A DNA stretch of 56,757 bases from the NCBI GenBank assembly GCA_015523605.1, contig WAKC01000029.1:1-56757 (forward strand), read 5' to 3'. Positions 33,630 through 40,224 of the stretch are shown piece by piece; positions within the stretch are counted from its first letter, which is position 1; each line of letters begins with the position of its first letter. Source of the DNA: Candidatus Geothermarchaeota archaeon (GTDB lineage: Archaea > Thermoproteota > Nitrososphaeria > Geothermarchaeales > JDFR-13). The position numbers were made by a program, and so were the translations under genes. The notes beneath the pieces are model-generated. The model did not search any database. It had not been told where the DNA came from and was given only the letters and a program-made list of their open reading frames with translations.

Positions 33630-34292
33630 TCACCTAATCCACTCCAATATAGTGTGTTGAATCTTCTTCTTCAGAGGTGGATATCCCGGTTCGTATTCAA
33701 TTGTTATGTTTTTATTCGGTAGATCTAGAGCCTTTATAAGCTCTACATATAGGTATCCCTCTGAATATACCATTGATACCATGTAATCCGCTATATGTCG
33801 ATGGAATTCCCCACCTAACGGTTTATGATTAGCTAGGAGCCGGTTGAATAGTATGATCGTCTTTCCGAGTCTCTTAAGCCTGTATATCTGAGATGCTATT
33901 GCTCCGAAGAGATGCTTCTTCCCAGTCATATATGCATGTAGATACGGATCAACTAGAATCAGTATACCCTCTATCCTCTCCAGTCTCTTAACCCCATCTA
34001 CATAATCCTCCCCCTTGAATCCTCTGGCAAGCCTAATTCTATCTTTTATCTTGCTATATTCTATTCCATATATCCTGCAGTATCTAGCTATTCTATATGG
34101 GTCGAGGCCTTCGAAATATTGTCCATATAGTATCGTCACCATCCCCTGTATAGCTAGGTTTGGTATGATATAATGGATGTGGTCTTTAACTATATCCCAT
34201 GGATACCCGTTTATCTCATAGTTATAACCCTCTTTAAATCCTCCTTTTAACATACTGTTTAGATACCATAACCCTGTATCCAGCCTCTTCAT
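33630..34292 (-). CDS. RadA/RecA-like protein with degenerate Walker A (inactivated paralogue)
   Basis: 220 residues, the size of a RecA core. Its opening LNSMLKGGFKEGYNYEINGYPWDIVKDHI lines up with the RadA lead-in to the P-loop (LLGGGxETGxxTExxGxxGxGKT), but GxxGxGKT is replaced by GYPWDIVKD, so ATP binding by a P-loop is unlikely. The Walker B-like GILILVDPYLH and the following IASQIYRLKRLGKTIILFNR remain. Non-ATPase RadA paralogues occur in Thermoproteota next to polB2; here polB2 is 8.5 kb away. Operon with the small helical gene downstream. Confidence 0.75.
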   Translation of the reverse strand: MKRLDTGLWYLNSMLKGGFKEGYNYEINGYPWDIVKDHIHYIIPNLAIQGMVTILYGQYFEGLDPYRIARYCRIYGIEYSKIKDRIRLARGFKGEDYVDGVKRLERIEGILILVDPYLHAYMTGKKHLFGAIASQIYRLKRLGKTIILFNRLLANHKPLGGEFHRHIADYMVSMVYSEGYLYVELIKALDLPNKNITIEYEPGYPPLKKKIQHTILEWIR

Positions 34293-34478
34293 ATCCTATT
34301 ATAACGGGTTTGAAATAGCCTTAAATAGCGTCTGCTTTGAAGGGGGTCCCCGTATTAAGTGAAAGTATTTCTCCTAGGCATGTTCGTATAAGATTTAGAT
34401 TATCTCGGAATCTCCTTGGATTGTGAAACATTGATTGAATAAAGTTTTTAAAGATGTTTTGTATCTCCATAAGATGGT

Positions 34479-34955
34479 ATGAGGATTCCCTACTATCCAA
34501 GTAGGGAGTCCAGATTGAAACATTTATTAGAGGTTTTTGAGCCTGAGCCGGGGTCTAGCATTGCTGATCTAGGATCTGGAGATGGTAGGGTGTTAAGGGT
34601 TATAGCCTCTAAGTTTGATGATATAGAGCTCTATGGATATGAGAAGGATCCTATACTTGTTGAGGTGTCGAGAAGGCTTTCTGAGGGCTATAGAAATATA
34701 CATTTCTTTAATATGGATTTGTTCAATGTAGACTTATCTAAACATGATATTATATATTCTTATTTAACCCCGGAAGCTCTGGGGAGGCTTAGGAATAAAG
34801 CCCTTGAGTTTATAGAGAGTGGTGGCATATGGATAGCTTTAGACTATAGAATCCCTAATGTTAAGCCTAGTGTAGTTATAGAATTGGATAAATGGCATAG
34901 ATATTATATATACTCAGGTAATCGTGAGAAGCTCTATAAGGTTTTCAAGATTTAA
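34479..34955 (+). CDS. SAM-dependent methyltransferase-like protein
   Basis: 158 residues. Class I methyltransferase motif I is SIADLGSGDGRVL (~28-40), motif II GYEKDP (~59-64), and post-I/IV region DIIYSYLTPEALGRL (~89-103). The small size and the absence of a clear catalytic motif resemble the archaeal relatives of eukaryotic lysine methyltransferases such as FAM173/ATPSCKMT-type proteins, but this is tentative. Substrate unknown. It converges on the K+ channel gene with a two-base gap. Confidence 0.75.
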   Translation: MRIPYYPSRESRLKHLLEVFEPEPGSSIADLGSGDGRVLRVIASKFDDIELYGYEKDPILVEVSRRLSEGYRNIHFFNMDLFNVDLSKHDIIYSYLTPEALGRLRNKALEFIESGGIWIALDYRIPNVKPSVVIELDKWHRYYIYSGNREKLYKVFKI

Positions 34956-34957
34956 CT

Positions 34958-35950
34958 CTATTTCTTCTTATCTAGTCTCTCGGTGTCCCTCTCCATCTCC
35001 TCACTCGTACCTATAAGGATAAGTCTATCTCCCTTCCTCAATTTGAATTTAGATGAAGGTCTTAATACATACTGCTCGTCTCTGGATACAGCTAGTATAT
35101 GGCTACTTATTTCATCCTTTATCTCCTCTATACTCTTATCCTGGAGGTTCCCTTTAACCTCATATTCCATTACGTCTATCCCGCCTCTGCTTAGCATGTC
35201 TATCTCTATATCTGTTGCTTTAGGCTCTATTAGTGAGTTTGCTAGGAGTCTTCCCCCTACTTCTGCAATATTTATAACTCCGTTTGCACCTGCCTGCCTA
35301 ACTATATCCCGCAATTCATTATCAAATATTAGTGATATAATTGGTGGTTTATGGGTCATCCTTCTGATCTTAAGAATTGTGACGATGGTGTCCGTCGGGT
35401 CTGAGAATGCTATTATGATTCCCTTGGCATCGTCGAACTTTAGTTTTTCATAGGTTGCTGGATCGTCTAGAGAGCCTGCATAGGCTTTTATACCTTCTTT
35501 ATTGAGTCTCTTGGCCTCCTCCTCATCGTTAACTATTATGACAGCGTCGACACCGTTTAAGGAGAATTCTTCATATGCATTCTTAGCATATTCATTCCAT
35601 CCAATTATTATAGCATGGTCTTTAAGCTTTCCTCCATCTGTGAAATATCCATATAATCCGGGGAACATCTTTGCCAACCTCTCCTCAGATAATATTGATG
35701 CTAGGGTCGAGATAAAATATCCAAATAAGGCAAGACCTATAGATATGACTATAATAAAATGTATCTTGCCTAGAAGGGTAGATGGAGTTATATCTCCAAA
35801 TCCTACGGTCGTCAAGACTGTAATCATATAGTAGAAGGAATCTGTTAGGGATCTACCCTCTATTATGGAGAAGGTTATGGTACCTACTACAATTAATACA
35901 AATAGTAGGAGTAGGGGTAGACCAAAGTTCTCGATTACTCTTCTTATCAT
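34958..35950 (-). CDS. MthK-like potassium channel with RCK (TrkA-N/TrkA-C) domain
   Basis: 330 residues. Helix 1 (LPLLLLFVLIVVGTITFSII), pore with selectivity filter TVGFGD (~47-52) and helix 2 (FIIVISIGLALFGYFISTLA) form a 2TM K+ channel. The RCK domain follows (DHAIIIGWNEYAKNAYEEF, Rossmann-like, GWxxxA instead of GxGxxG), then a TrkA-C domain (~245-325). It conducts K+ under ligand (Ca2+ or nucleotide) control. The gene starts two bases after the stop of the GGCT-like gene, so they share an operon. Confidence 0.92.
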   Translation of the reverse strand: MIRRVIENFGLPLLLLFVLIVVGTITFSIIEGRSLTDSFYYMITVLTTVGFGDITPSTLLGKIHFIIVISIGLALFGYFISTLASILSEERLAKMFPGLYGYFTDGGKLKDHAIIIGWNEYAKNAYEEFSLNGVDAVIIVNDEEEAKRLNKEGIKAYAGSLDDPATYEKLKFDDAKGIIIAFSDPTDTIVTILKIRRMTHKPPIISLIFDNELRDIVRQAGANGVINIAEVGGRLLANSLIEPKATDIEIDMLSRGGIDVMEYEVKGNLQDKSIEEIKDEISSHILAVSRDEQYVLRPSSKFKLRKGDRLILIGTSEEMERDTERLDKKK

Positions 35951-35952
35951 GG

Positions 35953-36390
35953 CTATTCAGAGGATATCTCTTGTTTAAGAGATTCTGGAATCACGTCTTC
36001 AGGGAGTAATGTCTTAAACTCTTCATCCTTTTCATGGATATCCTCACCTCTCCATACATATACAAAGGCTTCAACGGTTGATCCATCCTCCAACCTAATT
36101 ATCTCTTCCACCCGGTAATTCTTTCTAGGGCTCATCTCATATTCATCCAGTAGCTGTATAACGTCATTGGGTACATCATATAATACTTCTCCAATTACGA
36201 CTCCATTAGGCTCTCTTACAAGATATGGATGTGTAGAGTCTTTCTTCCATACTATAATATATTCGTCTAATGCACCGACCTTTCTTTTAAAGTTATCCAG
36301 TACAATCCTCAGTTTACCCTGTTCCACAGTCTTCCTCCATGGATGCATAAACTGGGTCATTAAACTGTTGAATACAAATACATTTGGCAT
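35953..36390 (-). CDS. gamma-glutamylcyclotransferase-like (AIG2/GGCT fold) protein
   Basis: 145 residues. MPNVFVFNSLMTQF stands where the family has VFVYGTLxxG, the substrate-binding loop; the Gly of YGTL is Asn. YLVREPNGVVIGEVLYDV and LLDEYEMSPRKNYRVEEI cover the catalytic Glu region (family: LDxxEG); here DEYE supplies the acid. Probably a small cyclotransferase-like enzyme or repair protein. Upstream of and co-transcribed with the K+ channel. Confidence 0.75.
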   Translation of the reverse strand: MPNVFVFNSLMTQFMHPWRKTVEQGKLRIVLDNFKRKVGALDEYIIVWKKDSTHPYLVREPNGVVIGEVLYDVPNDVIQLLDEYEMSPRKNYRVEEIIRLEDGSTVEAFVYVWRGEDIHEKDEEFKTLLPEDVIPESLKQEISSE

Positions 36391-36499
36391 CTACTTCACC
36401 ATAGTATCCAGTCTTTATAGTGTAAATCATTTTGTTGAATATTATATAAATATAGATATTGTTTAGCTGTTTATACTACTCACTCTATATCTCCAGAGT

Positions 36500-37909
36500 C
36501 TATATCGAGCTGTACATCTTATATTCTGCAGAGGATGCATATTTTACAAGTTCTATATACTCACCCCTCTTAAGCTCAATATACTGTTCTAAAAGCTCAT
36601 TTGCTAGATATCCCTTTAGGAAGTCGTTATCACACTCTAATTCGTCCAGTGCCTCCCATAAGTCCCTTGGTAGTGTTTTAATACCGAGTTCTCTTCTCTT
36701 TTTACCAGTCATTTTATATACATCTTCATCTATCGGGTCTCCAGGGTCTATCTTCTTCTTTATACCGTCTAGACCTGCGGCTAGAACGGCTGCGAATGCT
36801 ATATATGGGTTGCAGGAGGGGTCTGGAGGTCTGTATTCAATCCTTCCTCCACCACCTTTTCTACTATAGTATGGTACTCTAACTGCAGCGCTTCTATTGG
36901 CTCTGCTCCAAACTAGATATACTGGTGCCTCATATCCAGGTATTAGTCTCCTGTAGCTGTTTACTGTTGGTGATACTAGTGCTGAGAGGGCTCTCCCATG
37001 TTCTAATAGCCCTCCGATAAAGTATCTTGCTGTCTGGCTTAGCCTTGCATACTCATCATCAGGATCGTAGAATGCATTTACATCGTCTTTATATAAGCTT
37101 AGATGCATATGGAGTCCGGAGCCGTTATCCTTGGGTATTGGCTTAGGCATGAATAGAGGTATGTATCCCATCTCTTTACCGAGCATCTTAGCTACATATT
37201 TGAATGTTATGAAATTGTCTCCAGTGGCTACCGGCTCTCCATATCTAATATTTACCTCGCTTTGGCCTGCTATACCGACCTCGTGATGGTGGCTCTCTAC
37301 CACCATGTTAAAATATGTCTCTATAGTTGATATCAGCCTCTCTCTATATGTGTATGGTGTGTCTTTGACAGGCTGTGTATAATAGCCATCCTTCCATGTA
37401 TATGTATATCCACCGCTATTGATTGGGAGTTCTTCTGAATTAATATCGACTGTGAATGTTAGACTCTCCTCATCATGGAGTATCTCAAGACCGTTAAAAA
37501 TGAAGAATTCGATCTCTACCCCCACATAGGGTTGATAGGTGTCCATTATTCTCTCAACTGCCTTTTCAAGGTTTGACCTCGGGTCTTTAGGGTAGAACTC
37601 ATCCCTAAAAAGGACGTTACATATGAACCGGGCTGTAGGTATCTCTGTCCATGGAATGATTGCGAAGGTGGTGGGATCAGGCTTTAGCATCATATCACTT
37701 TCTGATATATCTTGGAAACCTTTTACACTACTTCCATCTAGCTTCCCCACTCCATCAGTAACTAGCCTCTCGAACCAGTTAATATCCTGTTTATTCTTTA
37801 TTGTAACCTGTTTTAGGTTGCCCTGTATATCGGTGAACTGGAGTGAGATCCATTTTACATTGGCTTCTTCCATCCTCTCAAATACCTTCTCTATAATGTC
37901 TTCTGACAT
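36500..37909 (-). CDS. glnA: glutamine synthetase
   Basis: 469 residues from the ATG at 37909, chosen because GlnA proteins begin with a short helix such as DIIEKVFERMEEANVKWI; an ATG at 37963 adds an 18-residue tail lacking in the family. The catalytic core shows VEIEFFIF, HHEVGIAGQSEVN, GSGLHMHLSLYKD, NSYRRLIPGYEAPVYLVWS and RIEYRPPDPSCNPY. It makes glutamine from glutamate, NH3 and ATP, and so supplies the amide donor for the GatCAB amidotransferase encoded 0.6 kb away. Divergent from an Lrp-type regulator gene with a palindrome between them. Confidence 0.93.
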   Translation of the reverse strand: MSEDIIEKVFERMEEANVKWISLQFTDIQGNLKQVTIKNKQDINWFERLVTDGVGKLDGSSVKGFQDISESDMMLKPDPTTFAIIPWTEIPTARFICNVLFRDEFYPKDPRSNLEKAVERIMDTYQPYVGVEIEFFIFNGLEILHDEESLTFTVDINSEELPINSGGYTYTWKDGYYTQPVKDTPYTYRERLISTIETYFNMVVESHHHEVGIAGQSEVNIRYGEPVATGDNFITFKYVAKMLGKEMGYIPLFMPKPIPKDNGSGLHMHLSLYKDDVNAFYDPDDEYARLSQTARYFIGGLLEHGRALSALVSPTVNSYRRLIPGYEAPVYLVWSRANRSAAVRVPYYSRKGGGGRIEYRPPDPSCNPYIAFAAVLAAGLDGIKKKIDPGDPIDEDVYKMTGKKRRELGIKTLPRDLWEALDELECDNDFLKGYLANELLEQYIELKRGEYIELVKYASSAEYKMYSSI

Positions 37910-38017
37910 AGGTAGACACCAGAGACATATGTTATATAGTAGATTATCATGTTTGATATCCATATAGTTTTCTCAATCAAATGTTTAAGAAGGTTATGTA
38001 AAACCCATGGTTGTCTT

Positions 38018-38027
38018 GACAATTGTC
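38018..38027. promoter_or_regulatory. palindrome GACAATTGTC between glnA and lrp-type gene
   Basis: A perfect 10-base palindrome in the 155-base region shared by divergent glnA (start 37909) and the Lrp/AsnC gene (start 38065), 38 bases before the latter. Lrp-type regulators commonly bind such sites near their own gene and neighbours; this assignment rests on position and symmetry only. Confidence 0.35.
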
Positions 38028-38064
38028 GATTAGATTATTAATCCCAAAATTCAATTATATTTCT

Positions 38065-38535
38065 ATGGCGTTGGATAAGTTGGACCTCAAGATCCTCTAT
38101 GAATTGGTTCAAAACTCTCGGCTCTCCTCTAGGGAGTTGTCTAGGAGACTGGGTGTATCGGTTGGTACGATAGAGTTGAGGAGGAAGAGGCTTGAAGACC
38201 TAGGTATAATCAAGAGTTACACCCTTGAGTTGGATCTTGAGAAACTCGGATATATATTTCCCGTCATGATCGACATTAAAGTTAAGGGGGGTTTTCTTAG
38301 GGAGGTTGAGTCTATATTGAGTAAATATGATAATGTATTATCGGTTTATGATGTTACAGGTGAATACGATATAACTGTATTGGCTTGGTTTAGGACTAGG
38401 AGTGAGTTGGACCAGTTTATAAAAGAGGTTCAGAAGATTGAGTACGTCGATAAGACGCATACACGTTTGATATTGAATATTGTGGCTGAATCTAAGAAAA
38501 TAGGCTTTCTAAGACTTCTTTTTAACGCCTTTTGA
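38065..38535 (+). CDS. Lrp/AsnC family transcriptional regulator
   Basis: 156 residues from the ATG at 38065 (an upstream in-frame start at 38023 would fall in the promoter and palindrome). HTH domain LDLKILYELVQNSRLSSREL...GVSVGTIELRRKRLEDLGII (~5-47), then the RAM ligand-binding domain with a YDVTGEYDITVLAWF core (~93-107). It is divergent from glnA, which suggests control of nitrogen or glutamine metabolism. Its last 14 bases overlap the end of gatC on the other strand. Confidence 0.9.
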   Translation: MALDKLDLKILYELVQNSRLSSRELSRRLGVSVGTIELRRKRLEDLGIIKSYTLELDLEKLGYIFPVMIDIKVKGGFLREVESILSKYDNVLSVYDVTGEYDITVLAWFRTRSELDQFIKEVQKIEYVDKTHTRLILNIVAESKKIGFLRLLFNAF

Positions 38536-38794
38536 GTGGGGGTCCCCTTACATATCCATCTTCATCTAGCTTTAGGTGTTCCATCTCTTCCTGTTCCTCA
38601 ACTTTATCGTCGTCCGGTTCAAGCGTTAAATCCATTGGATGGAAGAGTGGGTCTAAATCCTTAGCAGACTCATAATATTCATCGATTTTATTAAATAGGT
38701 TGAGGATGTATTCCACCGAGTCTACATATTTCACATGTTCTTCCTCGAGCCCAATCATCTCAAGAATCTTCTTAATCTCTTCTCTTCTATCCAT
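38522..38794 (-). CDS. gatC: Asp/Glu-tRNA amidotransferase subunit C
   Basis: 90 residues from the ATG at 38794 with GAGGTG eight bases upstream; a TTG at 38800 overlaps the gatA stop. GatC features: a helical N-terminus (EEIKKILEMIGLEEEHVKYVDSVEYILNLFNKI), a DPLFHPMDL turn, and a C-terminal stretch ending DEDGYVRGPPLKRR that wraps around GatA in known structures. It stabilises GatA. Last gene of the gatB-aspS / gatA / gatC operon. Confidence 0.88.
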   Translation of the reverse strand: MDRREEIKKILEMIGLEEEHVKYVDSVEYILNLFNKIDEYYESAKDLDPLFHPMDLTLEPDDDKVEEQEEMEHLKLDEDGYVRGPPLKRR

Positions 38795-38796
38795 CT

Positions 38797-40215
38797 TCAA
38801 CCCACCTCTTTCGAAGAGTCATATAATTTGCCATCAGTTAAGTAGGCGACTTTAATCAATAAGTCCTCTGAAAACCACCTCGAAATAAATTGTAACCCGA
38901 CTGGAAGACCTTCTATAAAGCCCATTGGGATACTTATAGCAGGGTTTCCAGTTAGATTGGGTATGACTGTATAGAGGTCATGTATATATCCTTTTGGTCC
39001 GAGGGCTTCACCAAACTTCGGTGGTTTAGATGGTGTAGTGGGAATTACAATAAAGTTATATACATCTAATATCTTCTTTACCGAATCTCTTATCCATCTC
39101 CTCAGCTTTAAAGCTTTTAGATAATATTTCCCTTCATAACCCTTACTCGATAATAGAGCCCCTGTTATTATCCTTCTCTTAACCTCTTCTCCAAACCCTC
39201 GTGACCTAGTTATTGATACACTCTTGAAATAGTCTCCAATCTCCTCTAGTAGTCCATATTGGATTCCATCGTATCTCATTAGATTGGATGATGCTTCAAC
39301 CATTGTAATGATGTAATATGTCGGTAGACCCACCTCCATAAAATCAAGATCAATATCGTGAAGTCTAAACCCCATCTCCTCGAGAAGGTCTATCGACCTA
39401 TAGAAAAGCTTTCTTACATCATCATCGGATAACTCGACTATTTTGCTTGAATATGCTATGGAATATCTCTCAGGTGATAACTCTAGATCCTCACCGGTCG
39501 AGATTCTACTTAAGGAATTTCTTAGTCTTCCTCGTCTCCCATCCCTCACCATGGTTCCATCCCTCGGGTCATAATCTGATATATGGTAGAGAACTTTCGC
39601 AAGATCCAAGGGATATTTTGCGAAGACACCTATCTGTTCTAGGCTATCGGCATAGGATATCAGACCGTATCTACTTACCAAGCCATATGTAGGTTTTAGA
39701 CCGAGTATATATGTGTATGAGGCTGGTTGTCTAACACTTCCACCGGTGTCACTTCCAAGTGACGGGGCTCCAGAGACCAATGTTGCTACTGCACTTCCTC
39801 CACTGGATCCGCCTGGTACATATCCATCTTTCCACGGATTTTTAACTGGGCCGAAGTAGCTGGTTTCCGATGTGTTCCCCATAGCAAATTCATCCATATT
39901 AGTCTTTCCAACAACCACAACACCGGCTTCTTTAAGCTTCTTAACTGCGTATGCATCATATGGAGGTATATAATTACTTAGTATACGGCTTGCACATGTG
40001 GTGCGAATCGACTTTGTAGATATATTGTCTTTAACAGGTAAAAGAAGACCCTTCAGTGGACCTTTTGAAGCCTCAATTTCCTTCTGTATCTCATCCCAAT
40101 CCCTAAGTAATGTAAATGCATTGTACCTCTCATCTGAAATTCTAAGTCTTTCATATGTCTTAAATGCGATCTCTATCGGGTCATCCTCAATATCCATATA
40201 ACTTTTTATATCCAT
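38797..40215 (-). CDS. gatA: Asp/Glu-tRNA amidotransferase subunit A
   Basis: About 472 residues from the ATG at 40215, preceded by AGGTGATG; an ATG at 40221 and GTG at 40224 lie in or next to that site. The amidase signature is complete: LPVKDNIS (catalytic Lys), VPGGSSGGSAVATLVSGAPSLGSDTGGSVRQPA (cis-Ser and nucleophile Ser), and GLKPTYGLVSRYG. It hydrolyses Gln and channels ammonia to GatB. The preceding gene stops at 40225, so the subunits are co-translated. In archaea GatCAB serves Asn-tRNA(Asn) formation, since Gln-tRNA(Gln) is made by GatDE. Confidence 0.93.
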   Translation of the reverse strand: MDIKSYMDIEDDPIEIAFKTYERLRISDERYNAFTLLRDWDEIQKEIEASKGPLKGLLLPVKDNISTKSIRTTCASRILSNYIPPYDAYAVKKLKEAGVVVVGKTNMDEFAMGNTSETSYFGPVKNPWKDGYVPGGSSGGSAVATLVSGAPSLGSDTGGSVRQPASYTYILGLKPTYGLVSRYGLISYADSLEQIGVFAKYPLDLAKVLYHISDYDPRDGTMVRDGRRGRLRNSLSRISTGEDLELSPERYSIAYSSKIVELSDDDVRKLFYRSIDLLEEMGFRLHDIDLDFMEVGLPTYYIITMVEASSNLMRYDGIQYGLLEEIGDYFKSVSITRSRGFGEEVKRRIITGALLSSKGYEGKYYLKALKLRRWIRDSVKKILDVYNFIVIPTTPSKPPKFGEALGPKGYIHDLYTVIPNLTGNPAISIPMGFIEGLPVGLQFISRWFSEDLLIKVAYLTDGKLYDSSKEVG

Positions 40216-40224
40216 ATTCATCAC

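Noticed and set aside
34343-34351. GGGGTCCCC symmetrical sequence as an operator or terminator
   Set aside because: Very short arms with a one-base loop, no T-run after it, and no second copy near a promoter.
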